From NCBI GenBank assembly GCA_029216955.1, contig JANAVB010002199.1, positions 13,881,417-13,945,416 on the forward strand: 64,000 bases of DNA, written 5' to 3'. Origin of the DNA: Iris pallida. Its lineage: Eukaryota; Streptophyta; Magnoliopsida; Asparagales; Iridaceae. Within the stretch, counting starts at the first letter, position 1. Every line of letters starts with the position of its first letter. The position numbers and the translations under genes are program-made. Under the pieces are notes generated by a model. The model made no database searches, was not told the origin of the DNA, and saw only the letters and a program-made list of their open reading frames with translations. Positions 1 through 9,930 of this stretch are shown here, piece after piece.

Positions 1-1944
1 AAATTAAGTTTTCATCTTGCAAGTAGAAATGGAACTAAATGGTAGAAGCTTGTACGGCACAAATCAAATTTCATGCAGCACCTAGCATGTGCGCCCATAA
101 ATTGGTGTTCACTTCCATACAGATGAATCAGGCGCATGTGTGAGATTCACATTGAGAATAGCAAGGTACTGAACAAAGAACAAGTGTTTGTAAAGCACAA
201 AATGAACTGTGTGCAGCAACTAATGTGTGCCTATAAATTTGTGTCAGCTGTTCCATGCAGATAACTTCCGGTAATCAAAGGTTCAAACAAAACGAGGAAG
301 CTAATTAGAATAGCACAGATCATACATGACAGAATATTTTAATAGAAAACATGCAAGCAGACTTAAGATTTTTCCTAACATAAATATTCCGTACATTGAA
401 CAATCACCTCAGCTACATAACAGCCTATTGTATAAGTTGTTGCAAAACCCAGATTAAATTAATGACAGCCTCTCCTGCAAAAAAATGTAGAGCGTCTCTA
501 CATGATTTAATTTTGTATATTCAACTATCTACTATGGAATTACCTCTATAAAATTGGTGACATAAAATACAGCTTAACATCAAGTTATTTTAAGTAATTA
601 ACATCGTGTTAACCTACTGCCTTCTAGCTATTGTTCATGTTTTATTTGGATATCTAATTTCAGCAAGGTTTCAAAAGGGTTTTCTGGCAATTAATCTTCG
701 TAGTGAATGAAGACAAAACTCTAATGAGTCTAATCCATTTAGTCCTAAAAAATCTCCAATCCATCTTACTCTGTTGGAACTTAGAAGATTTGCCTGTGGT
801 GCCTGTTTTCCTTGTTCTAGGCTCCTAGAAAGGTTCAACAGAATTGCTGTACTTTCTGGTAAGCAGAAAAGGGACAAGGAGTACATCAGATTTCTCGTAT
901 TGCTTGATATATGCTACACTGGGTAGGCCAAAAAGGTTTACAAATTGGGAACTCAGATAGTTTCATGGTATGTTAAAGGTCTTTTATTTCTAATTATGTC
1001 TACTCTTACCATTCCCATTACTAATACAGAGATTGGCTAACTTTTAACACTTATATATGCATCCTGTCTCTCCAATTTCAACAACAATATCCAGCAAATG
1101 TAAGTTCTCATTTTTCAATATTATTGCAATTACAGATCTATAAAATATTCAATCAAGCAGGTACGATTGCAGAGAACTGGAAGGAAACCCTGCATTTGGG
1201 GACATGTGAAACAATTTGTGGAGCTCAGGGATAAAGAGAGTCCAGGGATCTTCGTTCCGACACGATGTTCGGTGTATGCCATATTTAGCTGAAGAACATC
1301 ATCTCCACCCTTTGGCATACACAGTCTGAACTAGTTATATCTTACTTGTGTTTGTCTGTTCTACAGTATGCTATCACTTGAGTTTCTGTTGTCTTTTTTA
1401 CCACTACTAGATCTGGGCTGCTACCATCATCATCAAAGCCTTCTCACATCAGAATGGGATCGGTTCGGCTGTGGAGCATAAGAATCCGGGTTGTTACCAT
1501 GCAACCAGAAATGACAAAACTAGGAAAGTGTAATCAACTGGATACAGCACCTTTACCACTTAAAAATCAGACGAATTGCAAACTAAAACTGATCGCATGG
1601 AAAAAAAAAATATACAACCCTGCTACTAGGATATTTCCAAATACCCTCATTTATATTTCTAGAGACTTACAATAAACAGGAATTTCAGCTCTAAATGGGT
1701 GGTACTATATTCTTTGAAGAACAGAATCCTTCCAAGAGTTATAGTAAAATATGCAATCACTGATTACAATAATTCTTTAGGGAGTTTTTTGGATTATTGA
1801 GATAACGTGGATTTAAAATCAAATGCAGGTTAAAATCTGAAGTTTAAACACAGCAAAATATAAAGGATTAAAACTAGAATGAATAAAGAAGATTAAACAT
1901 TATAGCCAGCAACATAGTAAAAGAACTTAAAGCATTAATAAAAC
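1..1944. other. Probable SUVH4-like intron, no gene seen
   Basis: AT-rich sequence lying downstream (minus strand) of the last SRA exon I can support. I looked on the minus strand for the expected next exons (pre-SET cysteine cluster, SET motifs) and found none. Short open frames near 671-886 and 1,130-1,318 do not resemble them. A diverged local duplication is visible: about 75-125 and 212-262 both read roughly TGCAGCA..TAAATT..GTG. The stretch is best explained as an intron of more than 1.9 kb whose 3' exon is outside the window. That is inference. Confidence 0.5.
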
Positions 1945-2043
1945 CTGGTCGGTGGTCAAAACCGGCTGCCCCTCAACTCTCCTAAGCTTGTACTTGAATA
2001 CAGTATATCCAGACACTCCTTTATCGGCCCAGTATTTGACAAC
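1945..2043 (-). CDS. SUVH4/KRYPTONITE-like exon, C-terminal part of SRA domain
   Basis: 99-bp exon, phase 0 at both ends. The acceptor AG is at 2,045-2,044 and the donor GT at 1,944-1,943. It encodes 33 residues including WADKGVSGYTVFKYKL and EGQPVLTTDQ. These match the end of the SRA (SET and RING associated, YDG) domain of plant H3K9 methyltransferases, where the segment after YDGLY reads W-x-x-KGxSGxxVxKYxLxRxxGQP. It follows the exon at 10,544-10,642 across an intron of about 8.5 kb that contains a complete MULE. No exon after it could be found down to position 1. The family match is from remembered conserved motifs; the exact paralogue (SUVH4 rather than another SUVH) is likely but not proven. 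Confidence 0.88.
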
Positions 2044-2829
2044 CTACACAAGCAACAATATACAAATCAAACATAGCTCCAGACCAAATTACTCGGTTCA
2101 GCTACAGGAAGTTTTCTTAGGGAACTTTTTCTTACGCTCAGATCTACTGCATCTCTACCATAACAATAGCAACAACTATCTCCACTGTTGATGACCATAA
2201 TGGAGATGGAAACAGAAAAAAAAAAACAATCTTCTGATAAATGCTTAACAAGGCAATATATTCATCAATGAAATTAAAGAATCAACATTTTTGTAATCCA
2301 GCAATAGTAGAAAAGATGAGAGAATAAACAGAGTAAACAACACTGTTGGGTGTCAGCAAGGTTTGATGATGAGAGAATAAACAGAGTAAACAACACAGTT
2401 GGGTGTCAGCAAGGTTTGACTTTCACCAAGATCAACTTTCACCAAGATCATGTGAGATGCAGAACAAACATGAAACCAATTGATGCTCAAAAATAATCCA
2501 ATTTGAGCAAAAAACTGGGATAAAAAAAAATAAGTCAGATTGGGTTTTCCAAGATGTCTAGAATTAGTGGTACAAGAGAATATCCTATAAGGTTTAGGAT
2601 TATTTTTAAGATTAGGATTCTTTTTAGGATTACTAGTCCTTGTTTTCTTTTATGGAAGGTAGTTAAGGATAAGTTAGGATTAGTACTTTTTTTACCATCT
2701 TGTTTCCATTTATGGAAGTGTTAGGATAAGTTAGGGATTTAGGATTTCTAACTTAGCCCTTAAAAGATTAGTTGTTCCTAATCATAGTACAAATTAATAG
2801 ATATTAGAGGTTTTACACTTTTGTTGATG
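2044..2829. other. Intron stretch with short tandem duplications
   Basis: Non-coding part of the large SUVH4-like intron. It contains a 53-bp direct tandem duplication (2,315-2,367 and 2,368-2,420, nearly identical) immediately followed by two copies of a 16-bp unit (ACTTTCACCAAGATCA, about 2,419-2,450). From about 2,560 to 2,800 the sequence repeats variants of TTAGGATTA and TTTATGGAAG, as seen in the leader or LTR remnant of a retrotransposon, which fits the gypsy remains that follow. Confidence 0.6.
2315..2420. repeat. 53-bp tandem duplication
   Basis: Two adjacent copies (2,315-2,367; 2,368-2,420) both begin GATGAGAGAATAAACAGAG and differ by one base or so (AACACTGTTGG versus AACACAGTTGG). 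A recent local duplication in intronic sequence. Confidence 0.9.
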
Positions 2830-4090
2830 AGGTCTAAGGAGGACGAGAAAGCACTGTAGACTCACAGTTTGATGGCTCATGGAGTACCAAGTTCGGAGGC
2901 GAATATTTTGGTGGATAAGTATGAGGATTTATTCAAGAACCAAAGGGGATAACACCAAAGAGGTTTATGGAACATGGGATTCAACTTATTCATGAATCAC
3001 CATTACCTAATACGGGCACATGTATCGGCATGTTGTGCCAGAGATAGAGAAGATTAAGGAGCATGTGCATCCAACTACAAAGGATGAATGTCTTTATTGC
3101 TTTCAATCAAGGTAGTCAAAGGCGCACTCGAGGTGCAAAGGGTCCATATCGTCCGAGGCGTAAGGCGCACTTAAGGCGCGCGTCCGAGCGAAGCGAGACA
3201 CAAAATAAAAAACAATAAAAATATATATACATAAATAAATAAATAAATTATTAATGTAAGAAATAAAACCAAATAACATATTAAAACCAACAAAAATATA
3301 TTAAAACATAACCAAGTGAACTAGCAGAGTAGAAATAACACTCAACATAACTAGCAAGTATTTGTATTCTCCCTACCACGTTTTTAGTAAATTTTAGTTT
3401 TTCAAGTTCAACTGTAGCCAACTTTGGCAACCGTGAAAAGAGATACCTCCCTCCCACTTGTATGAGGTAAGGGCTATCTCCTCTCCTCAAATTCTTTTGT
3501 AAAAAACAAAAAAGACATAAGGCGCGTCTTTTTTTGGTTGCGCCTTGCTGAAAGGCGCGCCTTGTGTGCATCCGGAGAAAGGTTCCTCGCCTAGTGAGGT
3601 GCGAGGTGCAGATGTTGCGCCTTGCTGTGAGGCGTGCCCGAGGCACGCCTTTGACTATCATGCTTTCAATCGAGCTATTCACAGTTTGATAGGAAATGCA
3701 CCTTTAAAAACTTGTTTGGTACTTGCCTCAAAGTCCATTTGACTTGGAGTTTCATCTTAGCTAGGAGGCGACAGATACCATGGAGGAGGGAGAGCAGTTG
3801 TGAGCACAACAATATATGGAGAGCATCCGGAAAGACATGACTATTGAAGAGAACTTTAAAAAGTGTCAGCATTGATACAAGGAATGACACGATCGACACC
3901 AAGTCGAGAGCAATTTCAAGGTGGGGGATAAGATGTAGTCCCAGCTAACTAAGGAGAGTGTCAAGGGCAACGGTAAGATGATTATATATTACAGGTCCAA
4001 GTCTCAAGGGCGATGGCAAGATGATTATACATTACGGCTCGTTCAAGATTTTGCAAAAGGTGGGAGATGATGCTTACTGGCTTGACTTGT
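2830..4090 (+). pseudogene. Decayed Ty3-gypsy pol fragment (RT start joined to integrase end)
   Basis: Two blocks of a gypsy polyprotein are recognisable. At about 2,910-3,070 the translation reads KYEDLF then, after a frame break, ITPKRFMEHGIQLIHESPLP, the segment just before the reverse transcriptase core. At about 3,661-4,085 it reads NRAIHSLIGNAPL, then KYKE/HDRHQVESNFKVGDK and LTKESVKG, the C-terminal part of a gypsy integrase (the usual form is F-x-VGD-x-V). The core RT, RNase H and integrase catalytic regions between them are gone. Stops and frameshifts are frequent, so this is an old relic. A 552-bp TIR element interrupts it. It lies within the large intron of the SUVH4-like gene, in the opposite orientation. 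Confidence 0.72.
3109..3660. mobile_element. 552-bp nonautonomous TIR element with 11-bp target duplication
   Basis: The left end reads AGGTAGTCAAAGGCGC. The right end, reverse-complemented, reads TGATAGTCAAAGGCGTGCC, so the TIR core is TAGTCAAAGGCG. The 11 bases TGCTTTCAATC flank both sides (3,098-3,108 and 3,661-3,671), and the gypsy integrase remnant resumes directly after the right copy. The subterminal parts are rich in AGGCGC motifs, while the centre is AT-rich with no credible gene. A 9-11 bp duplication is typical of Mutator-like elements, but the TIR does not look like a standard Mutator end, so the superfamily is uncertain. Confidence 0.75.
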
Positions 4091-4367
4091 AAGGGCTATC
4101 TTCTTGAAAGATTATAGCACCATTTAATTGAGAAACAAATGGAAAGATCAACAAATAAAGGTCCTACATATGATATAAAGGAATCATTCCTGGTACCAAT
4201 AAAATGTATGTTGGAATAAGAAATGCATGAACAATCTTGAAACTCTAAAGAAAATAAAAAATATATTTTGAAGAAAGTTTTCTTAATTAGGTTATTAAGA
4301 CTATACAAACCCAAGTTGTGCCTTCCATAAATCAATACACTTTTCTCTTTTTTCTTCGTTTAATAAA

Positions 4368-4404
4368 GGCTTTTTCTAAGGGCACCACAAGTTTTACTTG
4401 GGGC
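4368..4404 (+). repeat. MULE left terminal inverted repeat
   Basis: Matches the reverse complement of 9,931-9,967 at 36 of 37 positions. The flanking TTAATAAA is at 4,360-4,367. Confidence 0.9.
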
Positions 4405-4478
4405 TATCCCAAAATTTTTGGAAAAAATTACAAGTTTGCCATCAAAATTTTTTTGCTTGGGGCTAGCCCAAGATGTCA

Positions 4479-4486
4479 TATAAATA
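4479..4486 (+). promoter_or_regulatory. Putative TATA box of the MULE transposase gene
   Basis: TATAAATA lies inside the left subterminal region, followed by a pyrimidine-rich stretch (about 4,499-4,520) and an A-rich leader. The proposed start codon is at 4,767. Position and sequence fit a plant core promoter; there is no direct evidence of use. Confidence 0.5.
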
Positions 4487-4766
4487 CCAACCTAATTTTA
4501 TTTCCCTTCTTCTCTCTCTACTAAAAGAAAAAAGAAAAAATTCTCCAACCCTAAGAAGAATTTCTAGATCATAGTTTTGTAAACCCTAACCCAAATTGTC
4601 TCCCAACCAAGACATTGTGAAGATTTAGGGTCCAAATTTTCGTTACAGTGTCATCGAATTCATCCGTTCATGGATATGTCATCTAATTAATATATTTGTA
4701 GACTCTCTCACAATAATTTCACATGTAAATAATGATTTATATGTGTTTAATTTAGAAAAAGTGAAC

Positions 4767-7700
4767 ATGGAAGAACCCGGGTCATCGAATGTAGCAGACT
4801 CTCGTCCCGATATGTCCGAAGAACACATTCTTGCTTCGGATGCACTCTTGGTAAGCCCATTGTAACATTCACGTCGGGTGCAATTCGGGACTGTTAGGGA
4901 CAGGACTGCCAATACGCGGGCAGTCCACCTCTACATATAGGACTGCCCAAACTTCGGCAGTCCTGTCAATAATCAGGACGGCCAGAGATGTGGCAGTCCT
5001 GATCATTGACAGGACTGCCAGTGAAATGGCAGTCCTGATTATTGAAAGGACTGCCTTGCCTTATGCAGTCCTTCCTTTTGGCAGCAGTTTGGACATTTTT
5101 TGTGTTGTGTTATTTTATTTTATTAACTTTAAGTTATATTGTAGGACTTATCATCTTCCGGTATCGAGGTAGCAGCTCCAATTGGCGTCGATGTAGGCCA
5201 TTTATTCAGGACCAATATGTGTTTTGAATCATATGAAGGTGCGCTAAATTGGTGTCGAGAAGTGGGACGGGCAAACAACATAGTTTTTGTGATATCAAGA
5301 TCGGCCCGAAACCGTCCGGGACAACAAACCACTGTGGTTTCATGTGAACGAGGTGGTGTGTTTAGAAGGCATAAGAAAGAAAAAGTTCTCGAAAGTAAAG
5401 TTTCAAAGAGAAATGTTGGAACGAGAAAATGTGGTTGTCCGTTCAAAGTCTATATTAGAAAGGATGAAGAAGTGAAGTGGACAGTCCAAGTCATGAATGG
5501 AATCCACAACCACGAGATTGCCGAATCACTATTGGGTCATCCGTATGTCGGACGGTTGAACATTACGGAGAAGAAGATAGTGGAAGACTTGTCCAATTCC
5601 GGAGTTGCACCGAAACAAATATATTCCGTCATACGACATGAAGATGAGAAGAATAAGTCTACAATAAAGTCAATATACAACGCCATATCTTCTTCTAACG
5701 CCATTCGGTCGAAATCGAGAATGGCGATGCAAGAAGTGATGAAGTTGCTTGGAGACAATCATTATGTTGAGCATCATAGAAGACATCCCCAGAGCAATGT
5801 AGTCATTTCACTCTTTTGGGCTCATCCCGATTGCACACATTTGGCTCGGTCTTTCGCCGACGTGTTAGTTCTTGATTGCACGTACAAGACCAATAAGTTC
5901 AAGATGCCTCTCTTTCATGTTGTCGGCTTCACCTCCACATGGAAAATATTTCCAGTTGCTTTTTGCTTCATGAAGAGTGAGAAAGTTGAAGACTACACAT
6001 GGGCGTTGGAGAAACTGAAAACCCTTTACACCGGTCAGAGAGAGCCCTCGGTTTTTGTTACCGACAGAGAGTATGCTCTAATGAATGCTATTCGGATTGT
6101 GTTTCCTCAAGCTGATACATTGCTATGCACATTTCATGTAAATCGTAATATACAATCCCAATGTAAGTTGAAGTTCAGGAAAGTGGATGGTAAACTTGAC
6201 ATGCAAGTTTTTGACAAATTCAACCATGACTGGAATTGTGTATGGCGAGCCAGCACGATAGACAGTTACGCCACCGCATGGTACTTATTCAAGGAGAAGT
6301 GGGAGGGGAGGGAGCCGGCTTGCATTTCTTACATCAAAGAAACATGGCTTGAACCGCACAAAGAACAATTCGTCTTAGCATGGACGAATGTGGTGAAGCA
6401 TTACGGTACGACAACTACCAACCGTGTCGAAGGAGCACACTCAGTATTAAAGAGGCATTTAAAGTCATCCCAAGGCAACTTTGTTTCGGTTTGGCAAGCG
6501 ATGCATATATCAATAGATCGGACGGTGAACGAAATCAAGGCATCATTTGAGATGAGCTTAAATATTGTCAAGCATGAGCATAGAAAGGAAGTCCTCTTGG
6601 ATTCTTTAATGCGTGTCATTTCTCACAAGGCGTTGGATTTCATATTTGAAGAGGTTGATAGGTCAAAGTTTGTCGGCTTTGATCCTCAGGTTTGCGGGTG
6701 TGTACATCGACATACACTCGGCCTCCCTTGTGGCCATGAGATTAATGAATATCGTCGTCAGTCCATTCCTATTCCAGTTCTTGCTGTCGATGAGCGTTGG
6801 AGGCAGTTGTCTATAATGCCCGTGGTGAAGACACACGGTGATTTCTTCTCCTTGCCACAAGTGAAACTTCTCCACGCACGGTGGTGTGCCTCAGAAGGAG
6901 CAGAGCGGGAGTGCCTTGAGGTTAAAATCCAAGAACTTGCCTGTCCGGTGACTACAAGAATGCACGAGCCGTCCATTATTTCCAATCCTAAGGGCAGGCC
7001 TCCAACAAGAATGAGTAGTTCACAGAAGAGAAGGCTTGAGTCAACCAAAAGAGATCCATCATCCTTTGAGCATATTGAACGAAGCTTAGAGCAAGTTCCG
7101 CCTGCACGGAAGAGCAAGCTTGTCATTCGCCGGAAAAAGGAGAAAACAGATATTGCAAACGAAGATACTGTGGAAAGTCAAACGATGCGTTTGTATATCC
7201 ACAATTTTCATCCAGAGATTCGCAGTTACATCTGGTCTATTGTTGATGTCCCGGGGGATGGCCATTGCGGATTTCATGTGCTTGCAATACATCTCGGTTA
7301 TTCTGACAAAGACGGATGGAGGCAAGTGAGGCAGGAGCTGTACGAGGAATTAGAGAGTCGTCTTCCATTATACTCCCGCATCCTAAGCGAAGAAACAGTT
7401 GCAAGTTTGTTGACAAGTATTCCTTGCACTGACAGTGTTACCGGGCCAGACCACTATATGTCCGTCCCGTCTGCCTTGTATTTATTTGCTAATCGGTACC
7501 GGATCCCTGTTGTACTTTTTTTGGCGGGGATTCGCAATACTTTTTTCCCGATGTGCTCTCCTCCGGCGGAGCACAGACAAAGCAATCTATGTACTATAGG
7601 TCAAATCAAAGATCACTTTGTCATGCTAAGGATGATCGGTCATTCTCCGATTCCTCCACCTACAACAGTTTGGTACAAACTAGCACCCGCAGAAGCGAAG

Positions 7701-7808
7701 TCCTGGACCGGACCTTTTGATCAGCAAATCAATCATTGTAGGAGACTGTTGCAGATGGAGGAGCCAAGAGACTTATCGGTTGGCCACTACGACGTCGAAA
7801 TCGACTGA
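4767..7808 (+). CDS. MULE transposase fused to an OTU cysteine-protease domain (two exons)
   Basis: I read the gene as exon 1 4,767-4,850 (28 codons, ATG GAA GAA CCC), donor GTAAGC, intron 4,851-5,144, acceptor TTGTAG, exon 2 5,145-7,808. Both junctions are phase 0, giving 915 residues without a stop. Starting only at the ATG at 5,217 would lose 52 residues. Domains: an N-terminal FAR1/GCM-like zinc-finger region (about 55-150); an RNase H-fold MULE transposase with Asp272 (VLDCTYKTN), Asp335 (FVTDREYAL) and Glu457 (NRVEGAH) as the likely catalytic triad; a SWIM finger CGC...CGH (about 545-562); and a C-terminal OTU-type domain (about 720-860) with PGDGHC (Cys736) and His852 (KDHFVM). The transposase would bind and cut the TIRs. 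The OTU domain would be a deubiquitinase-like peptidase whose target is unknown. The intron contains the first hairpin array. Confidence 0.9.
4903..5071. repeat. Hairpin array 1: five GGACTGCC-N8-GGCAGTCC units
   Basis: Five inverted-repeat units at about 36-bp spacing, each with 8-nt arms and an 8-nt loop, separated by AT-rich 12-nt spacers such as TGTCAATAATCA. Unit 3 has GGACGGCC in the left arm, and unit 5 has a one-base-longer loop side and loses one arm base. The array lies wholly inside the predicted intron of the transposase gene. The arms are constant while loops differ, so arm sequence is the conserved property. Confidence 0.95.
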
Positions 7809-8050
7809 ATGAAGTTTTCACATTCTGAAGACAGAGGATGTTCCATTTTGTAAACATTTTGTATATGGATTACCCATTTTGTAAACATTAAAGTATATCA
7901 TTTTGAAATGTGAAGCCAAATATATGTTTTTTGTTTTCAACTTTTTCCTGTCTGCTATTGAAATATCATACTTTTTCCTGTCTGCTATTGAAATATCATA
8001 CTTGTGTGAAAACTGATGATAACTCACACACACACAGTAAGTTTTCATCA

Positions 8051-8452
8051 GGACTGCCAGACCACTGGCAGTCCTAATGTGAATGAGGACTGCCAGTGGT
8101 CTGGCAGTCCTAAGCAAAACTCTCTGTGTGTGAGTGAAAACTCACACACAGTGAGTTTTCATCAGGACTGCCAGACCACTGGCAGTCCTAATGTGAATGA
8201 GGACTGCCAGTGGTCTGGCAGTCCTAAGCAAAACTCTCTGTGTGTGAGTGAAAACTCTCACATAGTGAGTTTTCATCATAACTGCCAGACCACTGGCAGT
8301 CCTAATGTGAATGAGGACTGCCAGTGGTCTGACAGTCCTAAGCAAAACTCTCTGTGTGTGAGTGAAAACTCACACACAGTGAGTTTTCATCAGGACTGCC
8401 AGACCACTAGCAGTCCTAATGTGAATAAGGACTGCCAGTGGTCTGGCAGTCC
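8051..8452. repeat. Hairpin array 2: four 114-bp units, each a nested palindrome
   Basis: Four copies at exact 114-bp spacing (arms begin at 8,051, 8,165, 8,279 and 8,393). Each unit holds two hairpins with the same GGACTGCC/GGCAGTCC arms. The loops AGACCACT and AGTGGTCT are reverse complements, so the two hairpins also pair with each other as 26-nt arms around a 10-nt spacer (AATGTGAATG). Between units is a further inverted repeat, CTGTGTGTGAGT with ACTCACACACAG. The array sits between the 3' end of the transposase gene and the 3' end of the minus-strand gene. A 157-codon frame through it is a by-product of the 3-divisible period. Confidence 0.95.
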
Positions 8453-8686
8453 TAAGCAAAACATCACAATATCCACTGAATGTACATGACAATTAAACTC
8501 ATTGAATGTACATGACAAGTAAACATCTTAAACATCACAATTTCCTCAATTCCATAGTAAACATCTTAAACATCACAATTTCCTCAATATCCATAGTCAT
8601 AACAATTTCCAAAATAATAGAGTTAAACATCACAATATCCAACAAGTTAAACATTACAATTTCCAAAATACAACATCAAAATCAAA

Positions 8687-9692
8687 TCAGTAATCATGCC
8701 GGGCCTTCGTACGCGCCTCCCGATTTTGCATGAAAGGAAAGTCGACAGTGTCGTCGATATGATCCAACTGGTTCGCGATATTAACACATTCATCCTTCTG
8801 GCAGCCCGATCGGATGAATTTCGCCAAAGCCTTCACCCGAGTAGCCTGTCAATTATAACAAAACGTCAATGAAGAGAGTTCACTTTGAAATTAGTTACAA
8901 ACTATAATTTATAAACTTACCATCCTGACCAATGAAGCATACAGGACATTTTTTGAAGGCAGAGGTCCTATAGCTCCAACGGCAACGGGCCCTGGATTTC
9001 TAGGGTTCGACAACCTAGGATGTCCGACTGCCAAGTAGTACGGCATGTAGTCGTTGCTTCGAACGAGAATGGGAGTGTGGTTGTTCCCCTTGTCGCTGCG
9101 GTTCTGAAATTCTGATTGGTCTCTCTAGAGGTCGAGACCGGTCACTACGTTCCATGCGCAAGGATGCGGTGGGGGGGGTCGCTTTCTTTTGGGAGCGGCC
9201 ACAGGACTACAGGACAACATAGGGTTAGTATTAAATAATGGATGTAAAAAAAATTGTGAAGTTGACATTCAGGACTGCCATGCTCCTGGCAGTCCATCAT
9301 ACTATCAGGACTGCGAGAGAGATGGCAGTCCTATTTTATAACAGGACTGCCAGGGTGTCTGCAGTCCTGTTTTATAACAGGACTGCCAGGGTGTCTGCAG
9401 TCCTGTTTTATAACAGGACTGCCTACTGCATGGCAGTCCATTTTGACATTAGGACTGCCCCGTCGTCTGCAGTCCTTAGGGACGACGACCAGACGCAGTT
9501 AGGTTACGTTTAAACGATAAAAAAAATGATATTTTCGATTTTGAAATGTACTTTGAATTATTCTAACCTAATTTATAATGACATTTAAGAGATTTCTCAA
9601 AGAATCGAAATGTAATTTGAAATGTAAAATAAATTATACAATAATTAGGAAACATACCTAGCTTGTGATGACGGGTTCTTCTTCGGTGCCAT
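8687..9692 (-). pseudogene. Second MULE gene, three exons, one in-frame stop; product not recognised
   Basis: Minus-strand gene assembled from splice signals: exon 1 9,692-9,658 (ATG GCA CCG AAG AAG), exon 2 9,206-8,921, exon 3 8,845-8,687 ending TGA. Donors are GTATGT and GTAAGT, acceptors TGTAG and GACAG. Exon lengths 35, 286 and 159 keep one frame. The product would be about 159 residues with a PKRKR basic stretch, a segment SNDYMPYYLAVGHPRLSNP and a charged C-terminus (FIRSGCQKDECVNIANQ, QNREARTKARHDY). One TAG lies in exon 2 (about 9,121-9,123) after VVTGLDL. The YMPYYL...HPRLSNP segment faintly recalls the C-terminal end of plant mobile domain (MAIN-like) proteins, but this is a weak resemblance. 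Hairpin array 3 lies in its intron 1. Whether the stop is a mutation, is spliced out or marks a real end cannot be decided here. Confidence 0.68.
9272..9475. repeat. Hairpin array 3: six GGACTGCC-N8-GGCAGTCC units
   Basis: Six units with exact 36-bp period, the same arms as arrays 1 and 2, and spacers such as TATTTTATAAC. Units 3 and 4 are almost identical (loop AGGGTGTCT). Three right arms are shortened to GCAGTCC. The array falls inside intron 1 of the minus-strand MULE gene, mirroring array 1 in intron 1 of the transposase gene. Confidence 0.95.
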
Positions 9693-9930
9693 TGATGATC
9701 TTGGAAGACTTAGGGTTCTTGAGAGAGAGTTTTGGAGAGTGGATAATGGAGAGAGTGTTAGGGTTTTGGAGAGTAGAGGAATTTTTGAGAGAGGGTTTTG
9801 AAGAGAGAGAATTTTAAAATGAAAATGAAATGAAAGAGAGGGTTTGGGGGGGGTGGGATAGCCCCAAGTAATTTTCGGGACGCCCCCAGTAAAAGTTCCT
9901 CAAACCTGGGACGCCCCCTAGTAAAATGAC

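Noticed and set aside
671..1318. Minus-strand frames as candidate SET or pre-SET exons of the SUVH4-like gene
   Set aside because: They lack the cysteine cluster, the NHSC-type SET motif and usable splice phases.
4903..5071. CRISPR-like array (regular repeats and spacers)
   Set aside because: Plant nuclear context. The repeats are short palindromic arms and the spacers are near-constant AT-rich sequence. No cas genes; it belongs to the MULE.
8016..8489. 157-codon open frame made of 38-residue repeats over hairpin array 2
   Set aside because: It exists only because the repeat period (114 bp) is divisible by three. No start context or homology, and the opposite strand is equally open.
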